Shown in pieces: positions 26,544 through 37,072 of a stretch of DNA of 64,000 nt. The number at the start of each line of letters is the position of its first letter. Within the stretch, counting starts at the first letter, position 1. The notes under the pieces are model-generated. The model was given only the letters and a program-made list of their open reading frames with translations. It had not been told where the DNA came from and searched no databases. The stretch is from Actinomycetota bacterium (lineage in GTDB: Bacteria > Actinomycetota > Actinomycetes > Nanopelagicales > Nanopelagicaceae): contig CANFRP010000004.1 of the NCBI GenBank assembly GCA_947449535.1, positions 1 to 64,000 on the forward strand. Reading direction: 5' to 3'. The position numbers were made by a program, and so were the translations under genes.

Positions 26544-27469
26544 TCCGCCCTGTGGGCATATCCCACTGCCTCATGCAAACTATTAAATCCCTTTGCGACC
26601 AATAGATTCTGCAACTCACTCTTCACTTTCATAACCGCTGTTGGATTGCCGAAAGTTGCTGTACCTACTGAGACTGCAGATGCCCCGGCAAGAATCAATT
26701 GGAGCGCATCATTACCGTTTGTGACACCGCCCATTCCCAAAATACGCACGTGCGGGAGCCGAGCATGAACTTGATAAATGGCGCGAACCGCAATGGGACG
26801 GATAGCTGGACCAGATAATCCGCCAGTCTTTCCGGCAAGTCGTGGTCGCAATGTCTCAGTATCAATCACCATTCCAAGAACTGTATTGATCAGCGCTAAA
26901 GAATCTGCGCCCGCTGATACAACTTCTTCTGCAATTGCTGAAATATCTGTGACATCCGGAGTTAATTTCGCAATTATCGGAAGTTCTCCTCCGATATTTC
27001 GGCGCACCGCCTCAATTGCTGCCCGAGCCGTTACTGGATCGCAAGCAAAAACTTGGCCCCGATTCTCCACATTGGGACAGGAGATATTAACTTCTAGAGC
27101 TGAAATTCCAGATACCGATCGCATCTTTCTGGCGAGGACAGCGTAATCATCTACGCTTTCCCCGGCGATGCTGACGACGATTTTGGCTCCTTGCGATATC
27201 AGCCATGGAACATCATTCTCAAGAAAGATATCGATACCGGGTCCTTGTAAACCGATGGAGTTGAGCATTCCGGAAGGAGTTTCGGCCATCCGCGGCGTAG
27301 CACGGCCAGACCGTGCCTTGACCATGATCGACTTTGTGACGACTGCTCCCAATTCCGTTAAAGGAAAAAATTGCGCGAGCTCCTTACCTGAACCAGCACA
27401 ACCACTTGCTGTAAAAATTGGGTTATCAAAGCGCGCTTGGCCTAAAGAAGTGCTGAAATCAAATGTCAT
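26540..27469 (-). CDS. pyrD: Dihydroorotate dehydrogenase, class 1B catalytic subunit
   Basis: Oxidises dihydroorotate to orotate with FMN. 309 residues. NPIFTASGCAGSGKEL, the active-site cysteine in VNISCPNVENRG (class 1 uses Cys where quinone-linked class 2 uses Ser), and IIAKLTPDVTDI and GMGGVTNGNDAL FMN loops. Cysteine plus the adjacent pyrK subunit identifies a soluble NAD-linked class 1B heterotetramer. ATG at 27469 overlaps the pyrK TGA by one base; an earlier start would overlap more. Confidence 0.96.
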   Translation of the reverse strand: MTFDFSTSLGQARFDNPIFTASGCAGSGKELAQFFPLTELGAVVTKSIMVKARSGRATPRMAETPSGMLNSIGLQGPGIDIFLENDVPWLISQGAKIVVSIAGESVDDYAVLARKMRSVSGISALEVNISCPNVENRGQVFACDPVTARAAIEAVRRNIGGELPIIAKLTPDVTDISAIAEEVVSAGADSLALINTVLGMVIDTETLRPRLAGKTGGLSGPAIRPIAVRAIYQVHARLPHVRILGMGGVTNGNDALQLILAGASAVSVGTATFGNPTAVMKVKSELQNLLVAKGFNSLHEAVGYAHRAE

Positions 27470-28323
27470 CAGGCACCCCACGTACCTTCTGGAATCTTAC
27501 GTTTGCTATCCCAAATAACGTTTGCGCCATCCATTACCGGTCCGTCAATACAGGAACGGAGCATTTTGATCACTCCGGAACTGTCTCTAACTGGAATCAC
27601 ACAGGTCATGCACACACCGATACCGCAGGCCATCGATTCTTCAACGGCGCATTGATGCATGATTCCTTTGGCGTTAGCAATCTCCGTAATCGCTGCGAGC
27701 ATTCCCATAGGGCCACACGAGTAGACAATGTCGATCGAATTCGAATCAATGAGATCTGTCAGAACATCACTTACTTTGCCAAGAACTCCAGCTGACCCAT
27801 CATCAGTTGTGATGGTTAATGAGCTCACAGAGCGCTTACCCTCCAACGGTGCATAAATTTTTGCAGCAGAGGATGCTCCTAGGACCATATCTACCCGACA
27901 TCCACGCGCTTTGAGAACTTCTGATAATCCAAAGAGTGGAGCGCTTCCATAGCCACCGCCGACCAAAAGTGCGCGAACCGGTTCTGACGGGATTCCAAAA
28001 GCTGTGCCTAGCGGTGCGATGAGATCAACCACATCATCTACCCCACATGAGGTGAGCCAGCGACTTCCTCCACCATGGGGTGCAACAACGAGTTCTATCA
28101 AACCGTTACCGGCGCCGCGATCAACTGCGCGATAAATGGCGAACGCTCGACGAAGCACCATGGATGAATTTTCGCCACCCACCGATATAGCTACGAAATT
28201 TCCAGGCTTGCAGAGCGCTGCAATCTCCCCCACATTGAAAACCATGTGATGGTAGGCGCCCACTTTCTTATTGCTCACAATTTGCGCCGATACCTGTCGA
28301 GCGTTGCGATTAATTTTATTCAT
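27469..28323 (-). CDS. pyrK: Dihydroorotate dehydrogenase electron transfer subunit
   Basis: 284 residues. Ferredoxin reductase-like FAD domain (RRAFAIYR motif for flavin), NAD-binding [10 protein letters not shown], then a C-terminal 2Fe-2S site with four cysteines in [17 protein letters not shown] and [11 protein letters not shown]. It passes electrons from PyrD to NAD+. Overlaps the end of carB by eight bases and the start of pyrD by one base, so stoichiometric coupled translation is likely. Confidence 0.96.
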   Translation of the reverse strand: MNKINRNARQVSAQIVSNKKVGAYHHMVFNVGEIAALCKPGNFVAISVGGENSSMVLRRAFAIYRAVDRGAGNGLIELVVAPHGGGSRWLTSCGVDDVVDLIAPLGTAFGIPSEPVRALLVGGGYGSAPLFGLSEVLKARGCRVDMVLGASSAAKIYAPLEGKRSVSSLTITTDDGSAGVLGKVSDVLTDLIDSNSIDIVYSCGPMGMLAAITEIANAKGIMHQCAVEESMACGIGVCMTCVIPVRDSSGVIKMLRSCIDGPVMDGANVIWDSKRKIPEGTWGA

Positions 28324-31300
28324 GAATCTTCATCCACTCCTGAACCGGACGAGTGGACATGGGAGTGCGTTGCAGGTCGACAATTCCAGCGACTGCAGCT
28401 TTAAATCCAGCAATCGTGGTGATACATGGAACCGAACGTTGGACTGCAGCCGTTCGAATCATCCAGCCATCTTGCTTAGATCCACGACCCAGTGGTGTAT
28501 TGATCACCAGATTGACATCACCATCATGAATAATTTCTACCGCAGTCTTGACTCCATCAGCGCTGCGACCCTCTGAATGCTTTCGAACAAGTGTGGAGGA
28601 AACTCCGCCTGCTTTGAGGAAATCATGTGTTCCTTGAGTTGCAAAGAGCGCAAAGCCCAAAGCTGATAATTGTTGTGCCGGAACAAGTGATTGGGCTTTA
28701 TCTCGCTGCGAGAAGGAGAGAAAAATGGAGCCACTTAGTGGCAGGGCACCGAAAGCAGCAGATTGGCTCTTGGCATATGCCTCACCAAATGTGGCAGCAA
28801 TTCCCATGACTTCGCCAGTGGATTTCATTTCCGGACCCAAAACTGAATCCACTCCCGTGCCATCAATTCGCCTAAAACGATTCCATGGAAGAACTGCTTC
28901 TTTCACCGAAATACCATTAGCAATCCCGTCCCCCGTCACTGGCAATACTCCGTCAGCTCGAAGTTGGGAGATGGATACTCCGGTAGCAATCAATGCAGCT
29001 GCTTTAGCAAGTGGACGTCCAGTCGCCTTACTGACAAAAGGCACCGTACGAGATGCGCGTGGATTGGCTTCGATCACATACAACTCTTCATTCACCAGAC
29101 TGTTGTTGGTTATGGCAAATTGGATATTAATCAATCCGCGCACACCCACCCCGCGCGCCAATTTTTCAGTCGCTGCTCGAATGCGCTCTTTCATAAAAGT
29201 GGTAACGGAATACGAGGGCAGCACGCAAGCAGAATCACCTGAGTGAATTCCCGCCTCCTCGATGTGCTCCATAATCCCGGCCAAGTAGAGATCTGCTCCG
29301 TCATAGAGTGCATCGACATCGATCTCAATTGCATCATCAAGGAAACGATCAATAAGAACTGGGTGATTAGGCGTTATTTCTGTTGCTTTAGTGATGAAAT
29401 TGGCAAGCGATTCATCATCATAAACAATCTCCATGCCGCGGCCACCAAGGACGAAAGAAGGGCGAACCAGAACTGGATAGGAAATCCGCTTTGCCACCTC
29501 TAGCGCCTCCTCATACGAGTTGGCCATTCCAAATTCAGGTGCCGCTAAATCATTGACGCGTAAGATTTCACCGAACTGTCCACGATCCTCTGCTAAATCA
29601 ATGGCATCCGGAGATGTGCCCAAAATATTAACGCCGGCATCCATCAAGCCGCGCGCAAGACCAAGTGGAGTTTGACCACCTAATTGAGCGATCACACCGA
29701 GAATCGGTCCTGCCTGTGACTCGGCATGGATAACTTCTAATACATCTTCCAAAGTGAGTGGCTCAAAATAAAGTCGATCCGAAGTGTCGTAGTCAGTGGA
29801 AACGGTTTCTGGGTTGCAATTGATCATGATGGTTTCATAACCCGCATCCCTCAGCGCAAAGGCGGCATGAACGCAGGAATAATCAAACTCGACGCCTTGC
29901 CCGATTCGGTTTGGGCCGCTACCTAAAATAATTACCGCGGGCTTGGTTCGAGAAATAACTTCACTCTCCGAGTCATAACTGGAGTAATGATAGGGAGTGT
30001 GTGCTTCAAACTCGGCTGCACATGTATCTACCGTTTTGTAGACCGGGCGAATACCCAGACGTTGCCGGGTGACCGTGACATCGGCGGGCAAAGTTTGTAA
30101 TATTTCGGCAATCTGAATGTCAGAAAATCCATTTGTCTTGGCCTCGAAAATGAGATCAGCTGTGAGCTCGCCATGCTCTGCAATCTTCACGGCAATTGCA
30201 TTAATCCCATCAATTTGCGCGAGGAACCACGGATCAATCTTTGTGGCCGCAAAAACTTCCTCGATCGAGGCGCCGAGGAAAAGTGCTCGCTGCACTTGTT
30301 GCAATCGAAATTCAGTGGGTACCTTTATCGCTGTGAGTAAGTCGACCAGATTCTCATGTCCCGGTAAGAATGAGAAGCTCGTTCCCTTCTTCTCCACCGA
30401 ACGCAAAGCTTTTTGTAGCGCTTCATTGAAGCTACGACCAATCGCCATCGCTTCTCCAACCGACTTCATGGTTGTGGTCAGACGATTATCTGCTTCCGGA
30501 AATTTCTCAAATGCAAACCTTGGAACTTTAACGACGATGTAATCCAAAGTTGGTTCAAAGGAGGCTGGGGTTGACTTGGTAATGTCATTTTGGATCTCAT
30601 CTAAGGTGTAGCCGATAGCCAATTTGGTCGCGATCTTTGCGATCGGAAAGCCGGTGGCTTTTGAAGCAAGTGCTGAAGAGCGCGACACACGTGGATTCAT
30701 TTCGATAACAATGATGCGACCATCTGCAGGATTCACCGCAAATTGGATATTACAACCACCAGTGTCCACTCCTACTTCACGTATGATGTCGATCGAAAGA
30801 TCGCGTAAGCGTTGGTACTCAACATCTGTAAGAGTTAAAGCCGGAGCAACCGTAATTGAATCGCCGGTATGAACGCCCATTGGATCAATATTTTCAATAC
30901 TGCACACAATCACGACATTATCTTTATGATCGCGCATAACTTCGAGTTCGTACTCTTTCCAACCAATGATTGATTCTTCCAACAAAACTTCCGTGGTTGG
31001 GCTGTGCCGAAGGCCGGCACCACCGATCAACTCAAGCTCCGCTGAGTCATAAGCTATTCCCGATCCCAAGCCACCCATGGTGAAACTAGGGCGAACAACA
31101 ACTGGATATTTCAGCTCATCGGCAGCGGCATGCAACTCCGACATCGTGTGACAGATTCTTGAGAGCGAGGATTCTCCCCCAACTTTGGCAACAATCTCGC
31201 GGAAAATTTCGCGATCCTCACCGCGCTTAATCGCTTCAATATCGGCGCCAATTAATTTCACACCCAAGCGCTCCAGTGACCCGCGCTCATACAACTGCAT

Positions 31301-31597
31301 GGCGGCGTTGAGAGCTGTCTGTCCACCAAGTGTTGCCAGGATAGCGGTTGGCTTCTCACGTTCAATAATCTGTTCAATGATCTCTGGCGTGATTGGTTCG
31401 ATATATGTTGCATCCGCAAACTCTGGGTCAGTCATAATCGTCGCTGGATTAGAGTTAATGAGGATTACTCTGATTCCCTCGGACCGAAGAACTCGACAAG
31501 CTTGGGTACCGGAATAATCAAATTCACATGCTTGTCCGATCACAATTGGACCACTGCCAATAACGAGAACGCTTTCGATAGATGTATCTCTAGGCAT
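28316..31597 (-). CDS. carB: Carbamoyl-phosphate synthase large subunit
   Basis: 1093 residues, full length. It has two homologous ATP-grasp halves ([16 protein letters not shown] and [18 protein letters not shown] mark the two N-terminal pre-ATP-grasp units), GGQTALNAA and GGQTPLGLA loops, and a C-terminal MGS-like allosteric domain ([15 protein letters not shown]). Makes carbamoyl phosphate from ammonia, bicarbonate and ATP for pyrimidines and, presumably, arginine. One base separates it from carA. Confidence 0.98.
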   Translation of the reverse strand: MPRDTSIESVLVIGSGPIVIGQACEFDYSGTQACRVLRSEGIRVILINSNPATIMTDPEFADATYIEPITPEIIEQIIEREKPTAILATLGGQTALNAAMQLYERGSLERLGVKLIGADIEAIKRGEDREIFREIVAKVGGESSLSRICHTMSELHAAADELKYPVVVRPSFTMGGLGSGIAYDSAELELIGGAGLRHSPTTEVLLEESIIGWKEYELEVMRDHKDNVVIVCSIENIDPMGVHTGDSITVAPALTLTDVEYQRLRDLSIDIIREVGVDTGGCNIQFAVNPADGRIIVIEMNPRVSRSSALASKATGFPIAKIATKLAIGYTLDEIQNDITKSTPASFEPTLDYIVVKVPRFAFEKFPEADNRLTTTMKSVGEAMAIGRSFNEALQKALRSVEKKGTSFSFLPGHENLVDLLTAIKVPTEFRLQQVQRALFLGASIEEVFAATKIDPWFLAQIDGINAIAVKIAEHGELTADLIFEAKTNGFSDIQIAEILQTLPADVTVTRQRLGIRPVYKTVDTCAAEFEAHTPYHYSSYDSESEVISRTKPAVIILGSGPNRIGQGVEFDYSCVHAAFALRDAGYETIMINCNPETVSTDYDTSDRLYFEPLTLEDVLEVIHAESQAGPILGVIAQLGGQTPLGLARGLMDAGVNILGTSPDAIDLAEDRGQFGEILRVNDLAAPEFGMANSYEEALEVAKRISYPVLVRPSFVLGGRGMEIVYDDESLANFITKATEITPNHPVLIDRFLDDAIEIDVDALYDGADLYLAGIMEHIEEAGIHSGDSACVLPSYSVTTFMKERIRAATEKLARGVGVRGLINIQFAITNNSLVNEELYVIEANPRASRTVPFVSKATGRPLAKAAALIATGVSISQLRADGVLPVTGDGIANGISVKEAVLPWNRFRRIDGTGVDSVLGPEMKSTGEVMGIAATFGEAYAKSQSAAFGALPLSGSIFLSFSQRDKAQSLVPAQQLSALGFALFATQGTHDFLKAGGVSSTLVRKHSEGRSADGVKTAVEIIHDGDVNLVINTPLGRGSKQDGWMIRTAAVQRSVPCITTIAGFKAAVAGIVDLQRTPMSTRPVQEWMKIHE

Positions 31598-31598
31598 A

Positions 31599-32729
31599 TT
31601 AGGCGACTACCTTCCCAGAAGATTTCTCCATCAATTCAAGAAAGTGGTCAAATAAATAAGTCGCATCATGTGGACCGGCCGCAGCTTCCGGGTGATACTG
31701 CACGCTAAAAACTGGGGTCTCTAACAACTCGAGTCCTTCGACCACATTGTCGTTAAGGCAGATATGTGACACATACCCAGCGCCATACACCGTATTGAAA
31801 TTCATCTCTACTGGCGCAGCAACAGCAAAGCCATGATTATGAGCCGTAATTTCAACTTTGCCTGACTTCAAGTTCTTTACGGGCTGATTAATGCCACGGT
31901 GTCCAAAGGGAAGTTTGTAAGTCTCAAACCCCAGAGCGCGACCGATGATTTGATGCCCAAAACAAATCCCAAAGAGTGGAATCTTTAGATCCATGAGGGA
32001 ACGTACTAGTGCGATTACATCGGTCATTGTTGCGGGGTCACCTGGACCATTTGATAAGAAGACGCCATCAGGATTAATCGCTCGGATCTCATCCAGAGTG
32101 GTGGAAATCGGCATCACGTGAACTTCAATACCGCGTTCTGCCATATTGCGCGGGGTTGCCGCCTTAATACCTAGATCTAGCGCTGCTACGACAAACTTCT
32201 TTTCTACTCCCTCAGGAGGATGTACTACGTAAGTTTCATGCGTGGAAACATCTCCGGCTAAGAATGCGCCAGCCATCTGTGGGGATTTGCGAACACGAAT
32301 AACCATTTCATCACGGGTGAGCTCTACATCCGAGAATATTCCTACTCGCATCGCGCCGCGATCGCGCAGATGTCGAGTAATTGCACGGGTATCTACTCCC
32401 CGAATTCCCACAACGCCAGAAGCTATGAGTTCATCTTCCAATGATCGTTCAGAACGCCAATTAGAGGTACGTGGCGTGGGATTTCGAACCACAAAACCCG
32501 ATACCCAGATCTTGCGTGACTCTTCATCGGGAGTATTCATCCCGGTATTTCCAATATGCGGAGCAGTCATGATCACCACTTGCTTGTGATACGAAGGATC
32601 AGTCAAAGTTTCTTGATATCCAGTCATGCCAGTTGAAAAAACAGCTTCTCCGAAAGTTTCACCTGTGGCCGCCCAGCTCTGGCCTTCGAAAACTGCGCCA
32701 TCATCTAGAACGAGAAATGCTTTTGCCAT
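31599..32729 (-). CDS. carA: Carbamoyl-phosphate synthase small subunit
   Basis: 376 residues; releases ammonia from glutamine for CarB. N-terminal CPSase domain ([23 protein letters not shown]) and C-terminal class I amidotransferase with nucleophile cysteine in [13 protein letters not shown] and the His/Glu pair in [12 protein letters not shown]. The start overlaps the pyrC stop by one base. Confidence 0.98.
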   Translation of the reverse strand: MAKAFLVLDDGAVFEGQSWAATGETFGEAVFSTGMTGYQETLTDPSYHKQVVIMTAPHIGNTGMNTPDEESRKIWVSGFVVRNPTPRTSNWRSERSLEDELIASGVVGIRGVDTRAITRHLRDRGAMRVGIFSDVELTRDEMVIRVRKSPQMAGAFLAGDVSTHETYVVHPPEGVEKKFVVAALDLGIKAATPRNMAERGIEVHVMPISTTLDEIRAINPDGVFLSNGPGDPATMTDVIALVRSLMDLKIPLFGICFGHQIIGRALGFETYKLPFGHRGINQPVKNLKSGKVEITAHNHGFAVAAPVEMNFNTVYGAGYVSHICLNDNVVEGLELLETPVFSVQYHPEAAAGPHDATYLFDHFLELMEKSSGKVVA

Positions 32730-34030
32730 TACTTTGCAGCACCTTCCCGAACCTCGGAGTCCGCCAAAACCAGGCGCCCTCGGTAGATAGTGTGAGTAAC
32801 AACAGCGGGAAGTTCCATTTTGTTAAATGGAGTGTTCTTACTCTTAGAGGCCATCTTATTGCGATCTACCGTCCAACGCGCTTGCGTATCGATCAATGCG
32901 AGATTTGCCACACTGCCGACCGCGATCACTTGACCATGATCGGTGTAACCGGCAATTTTCGCGGGATTTGTAGACATCCTTTGTACTAGCCCGGCCCAAT
33001 CTAGTAGTCCGGTTTCAATCATTGTCTGAACAACTACTGAGAGCGCTGTCTCCAGACCCAGCATTCCAAATGCTGCGGCTTGCCATTCGCAATCCTTATC
33101 CTCCGATGGATGAGGCGCGTGATCAGTGGCGACAATATCGATTGTGCCATCCGCCAATCCCGCACGAAGCGCCATAACATCAACTTCGGTACGAAGTGGA
33201 GGATTTACCTTAAAAACTGCGTCATATCCGCGAACCGATTCATCGGTCAACAACAAATGATGCGGAGTAACTTCTGCCGTAACTTTAACTCCTCGTGCTT
33301 TCGCCCAACGAACGAGTTCCACTCCCCCCGCCGTAGTGAGGTGAGCAATGTGAAGCCTGGAATCAACGTGCTCAGCAAGGAGGATATCGCGCGCAATAAT
33401 CGCCTCTTCAGCGATCGCTGGCCATCCGGCGAGACCCAATTCGGAGGAAACTGCGCCCTCATTCATCTGGGCACCTTCGGTTAAGCGAGGTTCTTGTGCA
33501 TGCTGGGAGATCAAACCATCGAAGGATTTCACGTACTCCAACGCTCTGCGCATGATCAACGGATCATAAACACACTTTCCATCATCACTAAAAATTCGCA
33601 CCTTTGCTGCAGATTGATTCATTGCTCCAAGTTCAGAAAGTTTCTTACCTTCTAACCCAACAGTCACAGCTCCGATTGGGAAGACATCGCACAAGCCAGT
33701 TGCTTCTCCAAGTCGGAATATCTGTTCGACCACGCCTGCAGTGTCGGCAACAGGCAAGGTATTTGCCATCGCTGAGATCGCCGTAAAGCCACCTCTTACG
33801 GCGGCACGTGAGCCAGTATCAACAGTCTCGGCATCCTCACGTCCAGGTTCGCGCAAATGTGTATGTAGATCGACTAGACCAGGTATAAGTAGTGAACCTT
33901 TGGCATCGATCACTTGCGATCCCTTTGTTATCGAACCAGCTGGCGCGATCTGGGCAATTTTCTCTTCTTCGATGAGTAAATCAATTCTTTGGCCATCAAC
34001 CAATAGCGCGTTCTTAATTATCAGAGACAT
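32729..34030 (-). CDS. pyrC: Dihydroorotase
   Basis: 433-residue metal-dependent amidohydrolase (class I, long form) cyclising carbamoyl aspartate. Zinc motif [11 protein letters not shown], further histidines in ISQHAQEP and LHIAHLTT, and the catalytic aspartate in [13 protein letters not shown]. The stop of pyrB lies directly before the ATG. Confidence 0.97.
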   Translation of the reverse strand: MSLIIKNALLVDGQRIDLLIEEEKIAQIAPAGSITKGSQVIDAKGSLLIPGLVDLHTHLREPGREDAETVDTGSRAAVRGGFTAISAMANTLPVADTAGVVEQIFRLGEATGLCDVFPIGAVTVGLEGKKLSELGAMNQSAAKVRIFSDDGKCVYDPLIMRRALEYVKSFDGLISQHAQEPRLTEGAQMNEGAVSSELGLAGWPAIAEEAIIARDILLAEHVDSRLHIAHLTTAGGVELVRWAKARGVKVTAEVTPHHLLLTDESVRGYDAVFKVNPPLRTEVDVMALRAGLADGTIDIVATDHAPHPSEDKDCEWQAAAFGMLGLETALSVVVQTMIETGLLDWAGLVQRMSTNPAKIAGYTDHGQVIAVGSVANLALIDTQARWTVDRNKMASKSKNTPFNKMELPAVVTHTIYRGRLVLADSEVREGAAK

Positions 34031-34987
34031 TTATGCACCTGCTTGCTGTGTGAGTGGAGCGCCGCCAAGAAGTTGATAGAGAACGGCCATGCGAGTAAGC
34101 ACGCCATTTGATACTTGCTGCAACACAACAGATTGAAGTGAATCAGCCGAATCTGCGCTGATCTCCAAACCGCGATTCATTGGACCGGGGTGCATGACAA
34201 TGCCGCCTGATTTTTGCATTTTCAATCTACGCGCATCTAGCCCAAACTGTCGCGAATATTCACGTTCACTCGGGAAGAAAGAATTTTGCATACGCTCACT
34301 TTGGATACGAAGCATCATCACTACATCGAGTTCCGGGAGTGCGTCATCAAAGTTATATGAAACCTCTACGTCCCAGGTGCTTGCACCTACTGGTATCAAT
34401 GTCGGAGGAGCAATGAGAGTCACCTTTGCCCCCAATTTCTTGAGAAGAAGCACGTTAGAACGGGCCACTCGACTATGGAGGATATCTCCCACTATTCCGA
34501 CGTGAAGACCTTCAAAGCCATTGCGAAAGTGGGGGAAATTTTGTCGAATTGTGTATGCATCCAATAACGCTTGCGTCGGATGCTCATGTGTTCCATCTCC
34601 CGCGTTAATCACAGCAGCAGAAATCCATCCTGAATCTGCTAATCGTTGCGCTGCTCCCGATGCGCTGTGGCGAATGATTACTGCATCGGCGCCCATAGCC
34701 TGAAGTGTCTGCGCTGTATCTTTTAAGCTCTCCCCTTTACTTACCGAGGAGCCTTTTGCTGAGAAGTTAATGACATCGGCGGAGAGTCGCTTCGCCGCAG
34801 ATTCGAAGGAGATGCGAGTTCGCGTTGAATCCTCAAAAAAGAGATTCACGATGGTTCGTCCACGCAGGGTGGGAAGTTTCTTGGAAGCGCCATCAGAGAT
34901 CTTTCCGAGCTCCTCTGCAGTATCCAAAATCGATATTACATCGGCACGATCGAGATCATTGATGCTGAGTAAGTGGGTTTTCATCAT
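34031..34987 (-). CDS. pyrB: Aspartate carbamoyltransferase catalytic subunit
   Basis: 318 residues; condenses carbamoyl phosphate with aspartate. Signature [31 protein letters not shown], and [10 protein letters not shown]. No pyrI regulatory subunit follows, as usual for actinobacteria. The start overlaps pyrR by four bases (ATGA). Confidence 0.98.
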   Translation of the reverse strand: MMKTHLLSINDLDRADVISILDTAEELGKISDGASKKLPTLRGRTIVNLFFEDSTRTRISFESAAKRLSADVINFSAKGSSVSKGESLKDTAQTLQAMGADAVIIRHSASGAAQRLADSGWISAAVINAGDGTHEHPTQALLDAYTIRQNFPHFRNGFEGLHVGIVGDILHSRVARSNVLLLKKLGAKVTLIAPPTLIPVGASTWDVEVSYNFDDALPELDVVMMLRIQSERMQNSFFPSEREYSRQFGLDARRLKMQKSGGIVMHPGPMNRGLEISADSADSLQSVVLQQVSNGVLTRMAVLYQLLGGAPLTQQAGA

Positions 34988-35511
34988 GAACCCGTCACAA
35001 TCTCAACCAAGTCATCTCCATCGATCTCACTCAAGAGTACTTTCACACTCTCGGTCGCTGAGGTCGGGATGTTCTTACCCACATAATCGGCGCGAATGGG
35101 CAGCTCGCGATGTCCGCGATCGACAAGAACTGCAAGTTGAACGCTCTTTGGCCGACCGATCTCACCTATGGCATCTAGCGCTGCGCGAATAGTCCGACCC
35201 GAGAAGAGCACGTCATCTACAAGCACTACATCTCTTCCTTCAATTCCTTCCGCCGGGATAACAGTGGGAAGCAAAGGGCGTGGCGGACGTAGTCGTAGAT
35301 CATCGCGATGAAGGGTGATATCTAAAGTCCCATGGGGTACTGGCGAATCAATTTCGGCGAGGATTGCAGAAATGCGCTCGCTCAAAAATGCGCCACGAGT
35401 GGGAATTCCTAAAATTGTTAAATTACTTGTTCCATGATTTCGCTCGACAATTTCATGAGCGATTCTTTTAAGGGCGCGGCCGATATCGCCGGCATCCAGA
35501 ACTGCAGCCAT
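34984..35511 (-). CDS. pyrR: Bifunctional PyrR: pyr RNA-binding regulator and uracil phosphoribosyltransferase
   Basis: 175 residues. Type I phosphoribosyltransferase fold with the PRPP loop [20 protein letters not shown] and the PyrR-specific [13 protein letters not shown] region. PyrR binds a hairpin loop in pyr mRNA when UMP is high and may also salvage uracil. It is the first gene of the operon, and a matching PyrR-binding loop sits just upstream at 35525-35540, which strongly supports the assignment. GGAG lies before the ATG. Confidence 0.97.
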   Translation of the reverse strand: MAAVLDAGDIGRALKRIAHEIVERNHGTSNLTILGIPTRGAFLSERISAILAEIDSPVPHGTLDITLHRDDLRLRPPRPLLPTVIPAEGIEGRDVVLVDDVLFSGRTIRAALDAIGEIGRPKSVQLAVLVDRGHRELPIRADYVGKNIPTSATESVKVLLSEIDGDDLVEIVTGS

Positions 35512-35524
35512 TTTTTCTCCTTCG

Positions 35525-35540
35525 CCGCCTCACAGGACGG
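35525..35540 (-). promoter_or_regulatory. PyrR-binding hairpin in the pyr operon leader
   Basis: Minus-strand RNA reads CCG-UCCUGUGAGG-CGG. The loop matches the PyrR consensus UCCnGnGAGG exactly, and CCG/CGG closes the stem. It lies eight to ten bases ahead of the GGAG ribosome binding site of pyrR. In Mycobacterium smegmatis a similar loop lets PyrR block translation; the same is inferred here because there is no room for a B. subtilis-style terminator/antiterminator pair. Confidence 0.8.
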
Positions 35541-35563
35541 ATCGTTAAAGGGTGTGGCGGTAG

Positions 35564-35569
35564 ATTATC
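35564..35569 (-). promoter_or_regulatory. Putative -10 element of the pyr operon
   Basis: Minus-strand GATAAT in the 100-base gap between nusB and pyrR. A start about seven bases downstream would give a leader near 45 bases that carries the whole PyrR hairpin. The -35 region is weak. Confidence 0.4.
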
Positions 35570-35611
35570 ACTGGCCCACCGATCGGGGCGAATTGGCTAT
35601 TTCTCGGAGTG

Positions 35612-36028
35612 TTACAGCGAGAAAGATGGTTTGAGCGCGATTATGCGTCCAAGTACGCCGTTGATATACCCCGCAGAATCGTCAGTAGAGAGTTCTTTAG
35701 CAAACTCCACTGCTTGCGAAGCGGCAATCTCATCAGCCAGATCGCTCTCCCAGAGAATTTCAAAAATTGCGATACGAAGAATATTTCTATCAACTGCCGG
35801 CATCCGGTCCATATCCCATCCTTGGGCATAGGTTGTGATGAGCTCATCGATCTTTGAGCGATGTTCCTGAACTCCAGAAATCAAAAATTTGGCATACTCT
35901 GCCTGCGAGATTTGAGAGAGATCCTCTGCGCCTCTCTCGGAGAGAAGAGTTAAAGGATCGCCACCACGAATATCTGCCTCATATAAGAAATCAAGTGCAC
36001 GTTTACGTGCCTTTACGCGTGCGCTCAA
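35612..36028 (-). CDS. nusB: Transcription antitermination protein NusB
   Basis: 138 residues, all-helical NusB fold; binds boxA RNA with NusE for rRNA antitermination. N-terminal SARVKARKRALDFLYEADIRG and C-terminal DKEWxAEY-like segment LADEIAASQAVEFAKELSTDDSAGYINGVLGRI. Start is a TTG two bases after the efp stop, indicating re-initiation by ribosomes finishing efp. Confidence 0.95.
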   Translation of the reverse strand: MSARVKARKRALDFLYEADIRGGDPLTLLSERGAEDLSQISQAEYAKFLISGVQEHRSKIDELITTYAQGWDMDRMPAVDRNILRIAIFEILWESDLADEIAASQAVEFAKELSTDDSAGYINGVLGRIIALKPSFSL

Positions 36029-36030
36029 GG

Positions 36031-36591
36031 TTAGTTAGCGCGGCCGAGATAAGCACCGGTACGTGTATCTACCAAGACTTTCTCATCTTGCTTAATGAAG
36101 AGCGGTACTTGAATGTTGATGCCTGTCTCTAGCGTCGCTGGCTTTGTGCCACCAGATGAACGATCGCCTTGAATTCCAGGCTCGGTGTAAGTAATCGTTA
36201 ATTCGACCGAAGCCGCAAGCTCGACATAGAGCGGATTTCCTTCATGAACAGCTACGTTTGCTGAGCAATTTTCCAGCATGTAATTTGCTGCTTCTCCGAC
36301 CACATCAGAGGAGATACTCATCTGATCGAATGTCTTATCGTCCATAAAAATGAAATCATCGCCATCGCGATAGAGAAACTGCATATCGCGCTTCTCGAGA
36401 ATCGCCACATCTACCTTGACGCCAGCATTAAATGTTCGGTCGATCACCTTTCCGGTCATTACCGACTTCAATTTAGTGCGTACGAATGCCGGACCCTTGC
36501 CTGGCTTCACGTGTTGGAATTCGACGACGTTCCACAATTGACCTTCGATATCAAGGGTCATGCCGTTCTTTAGATCATTTGTCGTTGCCAT
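36031..36591 (-). CDS. efp: Elongation factor P
   Basis: 186 residues in three beta domains; relieves ribosome stalling at polyproline. N-terminal loop [15 protein letters not shown] carries the tip lysine that is modified in many bacteria; [14 protein letters not shown] and the C-terminal signature with [27 protein letters not shown] are present. It has its own likely promoter at 36604-36632. Confidence 0.98.
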   Translation of the reverse strand: MATTNDLKNGMTLDIEGQLWNVVEFQHVKPGKGPAFVRTKLKSVMTGKVIDRTFNAGVKVDVAILEKRDMQFLYRDGDDFIFMDDKTFDQMSISSDVVGEAANYMLENCSANVAVHEGNPLYVELAASVELTITYTEPGIQGDRSSGGTKPATLETGINIQVPLFIKQDEKVLVDTRTGAYLGRAN

Positions 36592-36603
36592 CAGAGTTCC
36601 ATT

Positions 36604-36632
36604 TCTATATTTATTCAGCTCGTTAAAAGCAA
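36604..36632 (-). promoter_or_regulatory. Putative promoter of efp-nusB
   Basis: On the minus strand TTGCTT (36627-36632) and TATAGA (36604-36609) are separated by exactly 17 bases, with GGA ahead of the efp ATG. This is the best-spaced two-element promoter I can see in the window, in the 49-base gap after aroQ. Confidence 0.5.
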
Positions 36633-36640
36633 AAGTGCTA

Positions 36641-37072
36641 TCAGCGAAGAATACCTGAGAGAGCGATTAGGGCCAATTTGTAAGAAGCAGGGCCAAATCC
36701 AGCGATAGTTCCATGCGCAACACCCGAAATAACCGAGGTATGACGGAACTCCTCGCGCGCCATCGTGTTAGAGAGGTGAACTTCGATGAGCGGAGCTTTT
36801 AACATATCGGCGGCATCGCGAATCGCATAGGAATAATGGGTAAATGCAGCAGGATTGAGAATAACCGGCAATTTCTCATCGGCGGCTTGATGCAACCAGG
36901 TGATCAATTCTGCTTCGCTATCGGTCTGGCGCACATCAGCCTCAAATCCTGCGGCGCTAGCTTCGGCAACAATAAAGGCAGAAAGATCGGCGAAACTCAT
37001 ATCACCATAAAGAGCAGAATCGCGAATATCCAAACGCCCCAGATTGGGACCATTTAATACAAGAACTTTCAT
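36641..37072 (-). CDS. aroQ: 3-dehydroquinate dehydratase, type II
   Basis: 143-residue dodecameric dehydratase of the shikimate pathway. [20 protein letters not shown] with the active-site Tyr, [16 protein letters not shown] with the conserved Asn and the proton-donor region, and EVHLSN. Overlaps aroB by four bases. In mycobacteria pepQ usually lies between aroQ/aroD and efp; it is absent here. Confidence 0.97.
   Translation of the reverse strand: MKVLVLNGPNLGRLDIRDSALYGDMSFADLSAFIVAEASAAGFEADVRQTDSEAELITWLHQAADEKLPVILNPAAFTHYSYAIRDAADMLKAPLIEVHLSNTMAREEFRHTSVISGVAHGTIAGFGPASYKLALIALSGILR

Noticed and set aside
28725-29246. 173-residue open frame on the plus strand inside carB
   Set aside because: Antisense to a strongly conserved gene, no recognisable motif, no ribosome binding site; a codon-bias shadow.
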